From the NCBI RefSeq assembly GCF_002003465.1, contig NZ_BDDQ01000028.1, positions 1-64,000 of the forward strand: a DNA stretch of 64,000 bases, given 5' to 3'. Made by a program: the position numbers and the translations under genes. The notes below the pieces were generated by a model. It made no database searches, was not told where the DNA came from, and saw only the letters and a program-made list of their open reading frames with translations. Below are positions 43,270-51,529 of the stretch, in pieces. Each line of letters starts with the position of its first letter. The stretch's first letter is position 1. This DNA comes from Caenibacillus caldisaponilyticus (lineage in GTDB: Bacteria; Bacillota; Bacilli; Bacillales; Sporolactobacillaceae).

Positions 43270-44196
43270 TCACTCCGCCCGAGCATCGGCGCGGGGCTCG
43301 AACGGGGCCTCCCAATATGGGTAAATGTGTTTGCGCTTGGCAATGTCCAAGAGATACCGGCCGTATTCATTGTTTTTATATTTGGACGCCGAAACGAGCA
43401 ATTGTTCTTTGGATATCGCCCCTAGATAATAAGCAATCTCCTCAAGGCAAGCGACTTTAAAGCCTTGGTGAAGTTCGATCGTCTTCATAAACTCCGCCGC
43501 TTCGTGCAGCGCTTGATGCGTGCCGACATCCATCCAGACGAAGCCTCTGCCCAGCAGCTCGACCGACAGCTTTCCCTTTTGCATATAAATCCGGTTTAAG
43601 TCGGTGATCTCCAATTCGCCGCGCGCTGATTTCTCCAAAGTTTTGGCGTACCGCACGGCGTGCCGGTCATAAAAATACAAACCGGTGACGGCAAAATCCG
43701 AGCGCGGCTTTTTCGGCTTTTCTTCCAAAGACAGGACGCGCTTTTGCTCATCAAAGCGGACGACGCCGAATCGTTCGGGATCCTTCACGCGGCAGCCGAA
43801 AATGACCGCCCCGTCGAGACGGCGGATGGCCTGTCTTAACAACGTCGTCAATCCTTGGCCATAAAAGAGATTATCGCCGAGAATCAAGGCGACCGGCTCG
43901 CCGTTGATGAACGATTCGCTGATGAGCAGCGCCTCGGCAATCCCGTTCGGTTTTTCCTGCTCAGCGTATTGGAGCCGGATGCCGAATGCGCGGCCGTCGC
44001 CGAGCAGTTTTTCAAAGCGCGGACGGTCTTCGGGCGTCGTGATCAAAAGAATGTCGCGGATGCCCGCCAGCATTAAGACCGACAGCGGATAATAGATCAT
44101 CGGCTTCTGGTAAACGGGCAACAAATGTTTATTGTTTGCCAAGGTAAGAGGATACAGCCTCGTGCCTTTCCCTCCGGCGAGAACGATGCCTTTCAT
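43270..44196 (-). CDS. rmlA: Glucose-1-phosphate thymidylyltransferase
   Basis: A 308-residue nucleotidyltransferase that makes dTDP-glucose. The signature GIVLAGGKGTRLYPLT lies at the N-terminus, with LGDNLFYG (about 108), EEKPKKPRSDFAVTGLYFY and TDLNRIYM further on. It is the first gene of the dTDP-sugar cluster. The tail after residue 290 is longer than usual. ATG after GGGGG. Confidence 0.93.
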   Translation of the reverse strand: MKGIVLAGGKGTRLYPLTLANNKHLLPVYQKPMIYYPLSVLMLAGIRDILLITTPEDRPRFEKLLGDGRAFGIRLQYAEQEKPNGIAEALLISESFINGEPVALILGDNLFYGQGLTTLLRQAIRRLDGAVIFGCRVKDPERFGVVRFDEQKRVLSLEEKPKKPRSDFAVTGLYFYDRHAVRYAKTLEKSARGELEITDLNRIYMQKGKLSVELLGRGFVWMDVGTHQALHEAAEFMKTIELHQGFKVACLEEIAYYLGAISKEQLLVSASKYKNNEYGRYLLDIAKRKHIYPYWEAPFEPRADARAE

Positions 44197-44513
44197 GATT
44201 GCCCCCTACTCTCCAAACGCTTCCATTTCATTCATTAACATGCGCGATTTGGAAAGTTTTTATCCGCTTTGAATGTTTTGGCTGCGCTTGGTTGCCTCCG
44301 CCGCGTTTAGCCGAAGCGAAGGATAAGCCTCCGTTTTTCCAATAAAGATCGTAAGGCTCATGGCCCGGGGAAACTTTGATTGGCGCTTGCAAGAAATCGC
44401 GGGCAAGAGGGGTGCGGATTGGCTTCCCGCCGCGGAGAGAAGTCCACTCATTAATAAGTGTACGGGCATAGAAATATATATAGGACAGACAGTCAAACCG
44501 CGAACGGGAGGGG
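44197..44513. other. Intergenic region between divergent rmlA and uppP
   Basis: About 320 bases with no supported gene. It must hold promoters for both genes; TTAATAA...TATATATAGG at 44451-44483 is A/T rich and a possible -10 area, but no clear -35 partner is visible. Confidence 0.4.
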
Positions 44514-45302
44514 ATGGGAACAGTGGACGGAATCGCCGCTTTTGTTCTCGGGCTGTTGCAAGGAATCACCGAATTTTTGCCGATTTCAAGCACCGGGCAT
44601 CTGTATTTGGGGCGACATTTTTTTGGATTGGATGAGGCGGGGCTGTTTTTGGACACGATGCTTCATTTCGGAACGTTGATCGCCATCATCGTCTTCTATA
44701 AAGAGGAGTGGCTGGCCATCCTGCGCCGGCCGTTCGGCCGAAAGTCGCTCCTTATCATCGTCGCCACCATCCCGGCTATTGTTTTCGGTTTTTTATTTAA
44801 GGACTTTTTTGACGGGCTCTCGAAAACGGGACAAACGATCGGTTGGGAATTTTTATTCACCGGCGGGCTGCTTTGGCTCTCGGAAAGCGTGAAGGAAGGG
44901 CATCGAAAAATCGATGATCTGACCGCATGGGATGCCCTCTTTATCGGTTGCTTTCAAGCCACGGCGATCTTTCCTGCGGTTTCGCGTTCCGGTGCGACCC
45001 TCGCGGCCAGTTTGTTGAGAAAAGTCGACCGCGATACCGCCGCGTATTTTTCCTTTTTGATCTCGACGCCTGCGGTCGCGGGCGCGCTCGTCCTTCAAGC
45101 GCGCGAACTTTTCCGGGGGACCGTCGAACAGATCACCCCCATTCCTCTTTTGATCGCGACGTTATCGTCCGCCTTGTTCGGCTACCTCGCGATCCAATGG
45201 ATGATCGACTTCGTAAAAAGGCATTCCTTAAGAATTTTTGCCGTTTATGTATGGGTATTGGGTGCGGCGGTGCTCATCTTGCAGTGGACAGGCGTTTTTT
45301 AA
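44514..45302 (+). CDS. uppP: Undecaprenyl-diphosphatase UppP (BacA)
   Basis: A 262-residue integral membrane enzyme that recycles undecaprenyl diphosphate and gives bacitracin tolerance. The active-site regions LLQGITEFLPISSTGHL (about residue 13) and FPAVSRSGATL (about 160) are intact, with eight hydrophobic segments. A GTG at 44523 is an alternative start better spaced from GGGAGG. It lies divergent to the lipid-linked sugar cluster, which also uses undecaprenyl phosphate. Confidence 0.95.
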   Translation: MGTVDGIAAFVLGLLQGITEFLPISSTGHLYLGRHFFGLDEAGLFLDTMLHFGTLIAIIVFYKEEWLAILRRPFGRKSLLIIVATIPAIVFGFLFKDFFDGLSKTGQTIGWEFLFTGGLLWLSESVKEGHRKIDDLTAWDALFIGCFQATAIFPAVSRSGATLAASLLRKVDRDTAAYFSFLISTPAVAGALVLQARELFRGTVEQITPIPLLIATLSSALFGYLAIQWMIDFVKRHSLRIFAVYVWVLGAAVLILQWTGVF

Positions 45303-45371
45303 AACGACGCGGGAAAGCGATGCACGCTGGCGCCAACGTCTTCAAGGCACCGCGGCGGAAGGAGGAAGGGC

Positions 45372-46406
45372 ATGGGGAATATACGGCTGACGTTGCAAGT
45401 CGCCGCGACATTTGTGGGAACGGTCGTCGGCGCCGGTTTTGCGACGGGAAGGGAAATCGTTCAATTTTTTACGCAATACGGCGCTTGGGGAACGAACGGC
45501 ATTGTGGTCAGCGGCATCCTGTTCATCTTTGCCGGTTCCAAACTGATGATCACGGCGCAAAACATCGGGGCCCGATCGTATAAAGACTTGAACGTGTTCC
45601 TTTTCGGTCCGGTATTCGGGGCCGTGATGAACGGCCTCGTCTTATTCGTCTTGTTCGGTTCGTCGGCCGTCATGCTTTCGGGAGCCGGCGCCGTCTTTCA
45701 TGAACAACTCGGTTGGCCGTGGCAAGCGGGGCTCTTTCTCACGACCGTTTTATGTTTTCTCGCGCTCTTAAACGGTTTGAAAGGCGTCATGGCGGTCAAC
45801 GCCTTCGTCGTGCCGGTGATGATCGTTTTTACGTTATTTGCGGCGGGCGTGCAATGGACCGCCTCCCACGACAACGCCCTCACGCCGCCCTTTCCCTTTC
45901 ACAGCGGCCGCTTATCCTGGCTCATCAGCGCGCTGTCGTACGCCTCCTTCAATCTTTTTGCCGCCCAGGCGGTACTCGTCCCGCTCGGGCACGACATCCG
46001 CGACAAACAGGCCATCAAAAACGGAGGCCGGCTCGGCGGCCTCCTCCTTATGGTTTTACTATTGGTCAGCCATTGGACTTTAAGCGGCCATCCGGACACG
46101 GTGTTTTTCCAAATCCCAATGGCCGAAGTGATCCGAACGTTCGGAATGGGGATTCATCTTTTGTTTCTCGCCGTCATCTTCGGGGAAATTTTCACGACCT
46201 TGATCGGCAATATTTATGGCGTCAAGCGCTACTTGGCGCAACGCTTTTCCATCCGGGAACCGGTGCTGACCGCGTTGTTGTTGGGGCTGATTTATCCCAT
46301 CAGCCAATTCGGTTACGGCCCGCTTTTATCGAACCTCTACCCTTTGTTCGGCTATCTCAGCCTCGTGTTTCTCCTCTTTGTCCTGTTGAAAAAATCCGGT
46401 CCTTGA
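45372..46406 (+). CDS. ykvI: YkvI-family membrane transporter
   Basis: A 344-residue protein with about ten hydrophobic segments, beginning with the family motif VAATFVGTVVGAGFATGREI. YkvI belongs to the LeuT-fold/APC group; the substrate is not established. ATG follows GGAAGGAGG. Located 70 bases after uppP on the same strand. Confidence 0.85.
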   Translation: MGNIRLTLQVAATFVGTVVGAGFATGREIVQFFTQYGAWGTNGIVVSGILFIFAGSKLMITAQNIGARSYKDLNVFLFGPVFGAVMNGLVLFVLFGSSAVMLSGAGAVFHEQLGWPWQAGLFLTTVLCFLALLNGLKGVMAVNAFVVPVMIVFTLFAAGVQWTASHDNALTPPFPFHSGRLSWLISALSYASFNLFAAQAVLVPLGHDIRDKQAIKNGGRLGGLLLMVLLLVSHWTLSGHPDTVFFQIPMAEVIRTFGMGIHLLFLAVIFGEIFTTLIGNIYGVKRYLAQRFSIREPVLTALLLGLIYPISQFGYGPLLSNLYPLFGYLSLVFLLFVLLKKSGP

Positions 46407-46436
46407 GGGCGACACGATCACTTAGCAAGCATTGGG

Positions 46437-46988
46437 CTAAATATCGAGAAAGTCGTCTCCGTCTCCGAAGATGTTTTGGTTTAACGTTTCATAAAGCACC
46501 TCGGGAATGTGGGCCCGCAAATCTTCCTTCGTTTCAAAGACTTCAAGGCGGTAGCTGTCGGGCACCGTCCAAAACCCGATTCCATCGTTCAGGTTAAAAT
46601 TAAAATTAAATTTTTCGGCCAGCTTTTCTTCTACCTTCGATTTGATCAAAACGCTGAGCGAATGATGGCGCGTTTTCGTGTAGAGAGCATAGCGGTGTTT
46701 GGCCGTCTCATAGACGATATACTCCGTCAGCGTTTCCTCATGAGGATCGGCGATCTGGGTTCTGGCCAGCTCCTTGCCCATGAAACGCTTTTGTACATAG
46801 GTACCGTTTTCACCGATTTTCACGGCGACTTCTTGAAAGCCCGCCCGCTTCGCCTCCTCCGCCCGGATAAACCGCTTCAACGCTTGGGCGATCGTCGCCG
46901 AAAGGTTGTTGCCGGCAAGCTCCTGCGCCCGTTCAAAAATCGGCAGATCATCTTCCGTGACATAAATCGTCTTGTTCGGCATGTTCAT
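46437..46988 (-). CDS. EXLDI-family protein
   Basis: A 183-residue protein. The start PNKTIYVTEDDLPIFERAQE and the extreme C-terminus DDFLDI are the marks of the EXLDI family, whose members often sit beside TetR or PadR regulator genes; no function is known. No such regulator is adjacent here, but a perfect palindrome overlaps the promoter. The middle part (YTKTRHHSLSVLIKSKVEEKL) is predicted alpha/beta. The gene is convergent with ykvI. Confidence 0.75.
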   Translation of the reverse strand: MNMPNKTIYVTEDDLPIFERAQELAGNNLSATIAQALKRFIRAEEAKRAGFQEVAVKIGENGTYVQKRFMGKELARTQIADPHEETLTEYIVYETAKHRYALYTKTRHHSLSVLIKSKVEEKLAEKFNFNFNLNDGIGFWTVPDSYRLEVFETKEDLRAHIPEVLYETLNQNIFGDGDDFLDI

Positions 46989-47014
46989 CCAACCTTTCTG
47001 ATTCGTTTTTTATA

Positions 47015-47051
47015 AGTATATTATGAGTATATGTATATTGTCAATATACAT
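47015..47051 (-). promoter_or_regulatory. Promoter of the EXLDI gene with an overlapping palindromic operator
   Basis: On the minus strand TTGACA (47039-47044) and TATACT (47015-47020) are 18 bases apart. A perfect 21-base palindrome, ATGTATATTG-T-CAATATACAT (47031-47051), covers the -35 box. A repressor bound there would block the promoter. Confidence 0.7.
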
Positions 47052-47188
47052 TTATTGTGACGCGGACGAATAATCCTGCTGAATGATATGACGTCTTACG
47101 GGTTTGAAGGGATTTCCCTCTCACCGGCCTTCCTGACGCCGTTGACGCCGCATTTAGAGGCTGCGGGAGCCGGACGACCCGTTCAACG

Positions 47189-47217
47189 AAAAAGACATCC
47201 GCCTACCGGCGGATGTC
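47189..47217 (-). terminator. Terminator after the aldehyde dehydrogenase gene
   Basis: On the minus strand GACATCCGCC/GGCGGATGTC, a perfect 10-bp stem, is followed by TTTTT, 50 bases after the stop codon. Confidence 0.85.
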
Positions 47218-47266
47218 CGTCTGAAATACGGGCGCGCGTATTGCCGCGGACCGCATCTCACTTCTA

Positions 47267-48748
47267 TTATGCGAGATTAATCCACACGCTTTTGACTTCG
47301 GTATAGTTGTTTAACGCGTAGGAGCCCATTTCCCGGCCGATGCCAGACATCTTGTAGCCGCCGAAGGGGCTGGCGGCGTCGAAGACGTTGTAGCAGTTGA
47401 CCCACACGGTGCCCGCTTTCAATTTGCTCGCGACATAGTGGGCGTTGCGGATGTTTTCCGTCCAAAGGCCGGCGGCGAGCCCGTACTCACTGTTATTGGC
47501 CCGTTCGATGACTTCGTCGAGGTCTTCGAACGGCATCGCGCAGACGACCGGACCGAAGATTTCCTCTTTCGCGATCGTCATGTCGTCCGAGACGTCGGCA
47601 AACACCGTCGGCTCGACGAAATAGCCGCGTTCGGAGAACGACCCGCCGGTGAGAAGTTCCGCGCCTTCCGCTTTGCCTCGGTCGATATAACGAACGACGC
47701 GGTCTTGCTGTTCTTTAGAGACGAGCGGTCCCATTTCCGTTTCGGGATTCAGCCCGTCGCCTTGCTTGATTTTTTTCGAATAGCTGACGAGATCGCTGAC
47801 GACGTTATCGTACGCTTTTTTCTGGACGAACAAACGCGACCCGGCGCAGCACACTTGGCCTTGGTTGAACATGATGCCCGAAATGGCCCCCGGAATCGCC
47901 CGCGACATGTCGGCGTCCGGCAGGATGATGTTCGGCGACTTCCCGCCCAGTTCGAGCGTGACGCGTTTTAAAGTGTGGCTCGCCTCCGCCATGATCAGCT
48001 TGCCGACTTCCGTGGAACCGGTAAACGCGATCTTATCGACCTTAGGATGTTGGACGAGCGGCGCTCCCGCCGTTTCCCCGTAACCCGGGATGACGTTGAT
48101 GACGCCTTCCGGAAACCCGGCTTCTTCGGCGAGCGACGCCAAATATAAGGCCGACAATGGCGTTTGTTCCGCCGGTTTCAAAACGACGGTGCAACCGGTG
48201 GCAAGCGCGGCCCCGAGTTTCCACGCGGCCATCAGCAGCGGGAAATTCCAAGGGATGATTTGTCCGACGACGCCGACGGGCTCATGGCGGGTGTAGTTAA
48301 AATATTGGCCGGCCACCGGGATCGTTTGCCCGACGATCTTCGTCGCCCAACCGGCGTAGTAACGGAAATGCTCGATCGCGAGCGGAATGTCCGCCGTCCG
48401 CGATTCGCGGATCGGTTTGCCGTTATCCAGGCTTTCAAGCTGCGCCAGCTCTTCTTTATGCTCTTCCATGAGATCGGCCAGCTTGTAGATCAAGCGGCTT
48501 CTTGACGCCGCGCTCATGCGCGACCACGGGCCTTCATCGAAGGCTTTCCGGGCCGCGTTCACCGCACGGTCAACGTCTTCCGGACCGGCTTCAGCGACCG
48601 TCGCCAGCACTTCACCCGTTGCGGGGTTCACGGTATCAAACGTTTTTCCCGATGCCGAGTCGACCCATTTGCCGCCGATGTAGAGCTTTTTCGTTCCCGT
48701 CAAGAAATCGGACAAGCGCCTGCTGATCTCCAGGGTGTTGGGTTCCAC
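47267..48748 (-). CDS. NAD-dependent aldehyde dehydrogenase (DhaS-like)
   Basis: A 493-residue ALDH that oxidises aldehydes to acids. The catalytic cysteine is in [12 protein letters not shown] (about residue 302), the general-base glutamate in LELGGKSPN (about 268) and the cofactor loop FTGSTEVG (about 245). It most resembles the DhaS/retinal-type ALDH group of Bacillus; the physiological aldehyde is unknown. GTG start after GGGAGGGATG. A sigma-A promoter and a catabolite-site-like dyad lie upstream. Confidence 0.92.
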   Translation of the reverse strand: MEPNTLEISRRLSDFLTGTKKLYIGGKWVDSASGKTFDTVNPATGEVLATVAEAGPEDVDRAVNAARKAFDEGPWSRMSAASRSRLIYKLADLMEEHKEELAQLESLDNGKPIRESRTADIPLAIEHFRYYAGWATKIVGQTIPVAGQYFNYTRHEPVGVVGQIIPWNFPLLMAAWKLGAALATGCTVVLKPAEQTPLSALYLASLAEEAGFPEGVINVIPGYGETAGAPLVQHPKVDKIAFTGSTEVGKLIMAEASHTLKRVTLELGGKSPNIILPDADMSRAIPGAISGIMFNQGQVCCAGSRLFVQKKAYDNVVSDLVSYSKKIKQGDGLNPETEMGPLVSKEQQDRVVRYIDRGKAEGAELLTGGSFSERGYFVEPTVFADVSDDMTIAKEEIFGPVVCAMPFEDLDEVIERANNSEYGLAAGLWTENIRNAHYVASKLKAGTVWVNCYNVFDAASPFGGYKMSGIGREMGSYALNNYTEVKSVWINLA

Positions 48749-48783
48749 GAAACATCCCTCCCATAATATTGATAGTAAGGATT

Positions 48784-48812
48784 TCTATAAAAGATTATGA
48801 AAACCCTTTCAA
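48784..48812 (-). promoter_or_regulatory. Promoter of the aldehyde dehydrogenase with a cre-like dyad
   Basis: On the minus strand TTGAAA (48807-48812) and TATAGA (48784-48789) are 17 bases apart. TGAAAACCCTTTCA (48798-48811), an inverted repeat with two central mismatches to the CcpA cre consensus, overlaps the -35 box. Confidence 0.55.
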
Positions 48813-48942
48813 TAATTTGTATAAATCGTTTGACAATTAAACACGAAATACGACCCCATGATTCCCAGCGCCGCCTCAACCGTCGCACAAACGGTCGCTT
48901 GAAGGGAGATGCGGTCGAAGAGTCAGCGATTTTTGGTCATCA

Positions 48943-49065
48943 TCACGCCTTCAAGCGTCGCACCTGACAATAAAGGACGAGCTGGTCCGCCGTCCCGCAC
49001 CGCACAAAGACTTTTTTCTTTCCGCGACGTCGGGCGTCGATCATTTCGACGACCCTTCTGCACAT
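48943..49065 (-). CDS. Possible 40-residue basic protein
   Basis: A short frame with coding-like codon use and a basic, cysteine-containing product (MIDARRRGKKKVFVRCG, then LVLYCQVRRLKA). The GGAGAA before the first ATG is too close to be a good ribosome binding site, and a strong terminator lies just upstream, so expression is doubtful. I do not recognise a family. The rest of 48749-49360 shows no other gene. Confidence 0.3.
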   Translation of the reverse strand: MCRRVVEMIDARRRGKKKVFVRCGTADQLVLYCQVRRLKA

Positions 49066-49107
49066 TTCTCCGGCCGCTGCCCATGCTTCAGTAGCAGCGC
49101 TTCGGAC

Positions 49108-49144
49108 AAAACAGCGCCCCGCGTCGCCCGCGGAGCGCTGTTTT
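49108..49144. terminator. Strong hairpin, bidirectional terminator
   Basis: AAAACAGCGC (49108-49117) and GCGCTGTTTT (49135-49144) form a perfect 10-bp stem with flanking A and T runs. On the minus strand it lies about 215 bases after ccdA and is the likely end of the resA-ccdA region transcripts. Confidence 0.75.
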
Positions 49145-49360
49145 CTCGGAAATACACTTGATTTCATGTGCAGGAGCATGCACGGGTTTAGCCATAGCGG
49201 AGAGAATAGATGGGTTCACTTTTCTTTATTGCCTGGAGCATTCGACAGTCCCCTACCACCAGGAAGACACATGGCGCCATATATCGCCCGGCCCGGGTTT
49301 CCAAAATCCTCGCCTGCGATCGCAAAGGATTCGGACGGGAGGCACCGGCGAGTGTTAGTA

Positions 49361-50071
49361 TTAAAATCCCGTCACCCCGCCGAACACGCGGTTGACAAAC
49401 GATGAAATCTTCGCCATCCAATCGAAATAGAGGAAAACGCCCATCGCCACCATCAAAACGCCGCCGATTTTCGTCATCAACACGTGATGGCGGCGAATCC
49501 AACCAAGCCTTCCGATGAAAAAAGCGAGAATGAGAAAGGGCAAAGCAAACCCGGCCGTGTACGCGGCCATATAAAACAGCCCTTTGCCCGGATCCGTTAT
49601 GCCCAGCGTGATGACCGCGGAGAGGATCGGACCGGTGCAAGGCGTCCAACCGGCGGCAAAGCCCATGCCGATCAGCACCGAACCGACGTATCCGGCCGGG
49701 CGGGAGCGAAACGTCACCCGTTTATCCTTCATTAAAAAACCGGGTTTCCACACCCCCATGATCATGAGTCCGAAAACGACGATTAAAATCGCGCCGATCT
49801 GCCGGATGAGAACGCTGTAATTCACGAATAACCGGGCGATGACCGTCGTAGACACGCCGAGCGAGAGAAAAATGACGGAAAAACCGAGCATGAAAAGCAA
49901 CGTATGAACGATCACACGCCGTTCGAGGCGGCCGTTCAGCCCCTTCAGTTCATCGACCGAAAGCCCCGTGATATACGATAAAAAACCGGGGTAGAGCGGC
50001 AGCGTGCACGGCGATACAAACGACAAGAATCCCGCTCCGAAAGCCAAAAAAAGATTAACGTTGGCAGCCAA
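49361..50071 (-). CDS. ccdA: Cytochrome c biogenesis/thiol reductant protein CcdA
   Basis: A 236-residue DsbD-family membrane protein with six hydrophobic segments that carries electrons from cytosolic thioredoxin to ResA. The two redox cysteines are visible in FVSPCTLPLYPGFL (about residue 19) and GWTPCTGPIL (about 143). The TTG at 50071 lies 7 bases after AAAGGAGGTG; the frame stays open upstream with no site. It follows resA on the same strand. Confidence 0.93.
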   Translation of the reverse strand: MAANVNLFLAFGAGFLSFVSPCTLPLYPGFLSYITGLSVDELKGLNGRLERRVIVHTLLFMLGFSVIFLSLGVSTTVIARLFVNYSVLIRQIGAILIVVFGLMIMGVWKPGFLMKDKRVTFRSRPAGYVGSVLIGMGFAAGWTPCTGPILSAVITLGITDPGKGLFYMAAYTAGFALPFLILAFFIGRLGWIRRHHVLMTKIGGVLMVAMGVFLYFDWMAKISSFVNRVFGGVTGF

Positions 50072-50190
50072 GCGCGCACCTCCTTTTTTCCGCCAACCGG
50101 TGCTGGACCCCACCGGTTCCATGCGCGTCCACTCTCCGTTTGATCATATGAAGTCTACCGCTCCACGGCGGTCCGGGCAAACGGAGAACC

Positions 50191-50733
50191 TTACGGCTGA
50201 ACGAGTTTCAAATTCTTTTCCACCGCTTCGGGACTATCCATGCCCCCGGTAATCTTCTTCACGATCCGCCCGTTCTTGTCGATCAAAAAGGTCGTCGGGA
50301 TCGGCCCGATGTGATAAGCCCGCGTCACCGCGCCGTCCCGGTCGAGAACGGTCGTAAATTTTAAGCCGTAGCGTTCAAAAAAACCGCGGACGACGACCGG
50401 CGACTCTTGGATGTTCACCGCCAAAATCTTAACGTTCTTCAAGTGCTTTTCATACACTTCATTTATGTACGGCATCTCTTCTTTGCAAGGATCGCACCAT
50501 GATCCCCAAAAATTCAGCAAGACCCCTTGGCCGCGAAAATCGGAAAGCTTGACCTCTTTGCCGTCCAAGGTTTTCAAAGCGAAATCCGGCGCTTGATCGC
50601 CGACATCAATGTTTTGCTTGTCCCTGACGACTTGATAAATGGTAAAACCGACCGCCGCGGCGATGAGAAGGATGAGCGCGGTTCGCATGAGCAAGCGCCA
50701 TCGCCGCTTGCTAAGGTATTGTTCGTTGTTCAT
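50191..50733 (-). CDS. resA: Thiol-disulfide oxidoreductase ResA
   Basis: A 180-residue membrane-anchored thioredoxin-fold protein. An N-terminal transmembrane segment (about 18-36) is followed by the TlpA-type domain with the active site WGSWCDPCKEEMPYI (about residue 75) and the IPTTFLID cis-proline loop. ResA reduces the haem-binding cysteines of apocytochrome c using electrons from CcdA. ResB and ResC are not nearby. ATG 50733 follows TTAGGAGG. Confidence 0.92.
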   Translation of the reverse strand: MNNEQYLSKRRWRLLMRTALILLIAAAVGFTIYQVVRDKQNIDVGDQAPDFALKTLDGKEVKLSDFRGQGVLLNFWGSWCDPCKEEMPYINEVYEKHLKNVKILAVNIQESPVVVRGFFERYGLKFTTVLDRDGAVTRAYHIGPIPTTFLIDKNGRIVKKITGGMDSPEAVEKNLKLVQP

Positions 50734-50851
50734 CTCGATCCTCCTAAACCTTTTCATTCCCCATTATAAACAAACTTGGCCGTCGATGAATAAAGAATGT
50801 TTTCATTACGATGAAAAGAATCATATTTTTCCGCGCCGCCTGCTTTCCCTT

Positions 50852-50920
50852 ATTCAATAAAAATCCTGGTGAATTCAACGAAAACCGCCAAGAATTCAAT
50901 GAAAAACGGCAGGCATTCAG
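50852..50920. repeat. Short tandem repeat with a 21-base period
   Basis: Units begin with ATTCAA at 50852, 50873, 50894 and (partial) 50915. Each carries ATTCAA, then a run of A, then a CC or CGG core. Three full copies differ at several positions, so the array is old. It lies between resA and copZ outside any gene, although on the minus strand it reads as a repeating RFSLNSW-type peptide. Confidence 0.7.
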
Positions 50921-51072
50921 TATATCTATATTTTCTGAAATAATTATCAATCTTGGCTCATGAATACATCCCCAACCGGACACGTGCCCGCTTTGGGCAT
51001 GCTGCCTGCACTCCGACGAAAGATTCAAGAAAGCAACATCAGGAAGTGATCCCGCGAAGAAACTTTATCATA

Positions 51073-51111
51073 GAAAATGAACCCGTCCGGACGTGCGCCG
51101 AACGGGTTCAT
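51073..51111 (-). terminator. Terminator after copZ
   Basis: On the minus strand ATGAACCCGT/ACGGGTTCAT, a perfect 10-bp stem, is followed by a short TTTTC run, 6 bases after the copZ stop codon. Confidence 0.65.
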
Positions 51112-51116
51112 CGTTT

Positions 51117-51323
51117 TTATACGACGTCGTAACCTTGTTCTTCAATCGCTTCCTTCATTTGTTCAAGGCTGACTTTATCTTTGTCATAGCGGACATCCAC
51201 CTTACCGGTATCGAGATGGACTTTGACGTCGGCCACACCGTCGAGCGCTTTTAACGCTCCGGAGACCGCCGCCTCGCAATGCCCGCACGTCATGCCTTTC
51301 ACATCCAAGACCACATTTTCCAT
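51117..51323 (-). CDS. copZ: Copper chaperone CopZ
   Basis: A 68-residue heavy-metal-associated (HMA) domain protein. The Cu(I)-binding motif GMTCGHCEAAV lies at residues 10-20. CopZ delivers copper to the HMA domains of CopA. ATG 51323 lies 8 bases after GGAGG; an adjacent ATG at 51326 is possible. It is the last gene of csoR-copA-copZ, about 200 bases after copA. Confidence 0.93.
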   Translation of the reverse strand: MENVVLDVKGMTCGHCEAAVSGALKALDGVADVKVHLDTGKVDVRYDKDKVSLEQMKEAIEEQGYDVV

Positions 51324-51529
51324 CATGAAACCCTCCATTCAGTTTTTTGATTAGTATAAGCGTTGCCCAAGAGAGCAATCGGTTGGCGGTGTAAACAAAC
51401 GGCTGAGCGCCCACCGGCGTCGGCCGTCCCGCCGAATCGAAACAGGAGGGCGATCCTCTTTTTTCGCCCCCGCTGACCAGCGAACCTCCTTAGGATGGTG
51501 CCAAGCGGAAGCGGACGCCGGTGATCGCG

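Noticed and set aside
45713-46597. Alternative frame of 294 residues in ykvI
   Set aside because: Same reason: a shadow frame of a well-supported membrane protein gene.
48798-48811. Definite CcpA cre site
   Set aside because: The outer arms fit, but the central CG of the cre consensus is missing, so it is listed only as cre-like.
50852-50920. CRISPR array
   Set aside because: The units are 21 bases with no separate repeat and spacer, only three copies, and no cas genes nearby.
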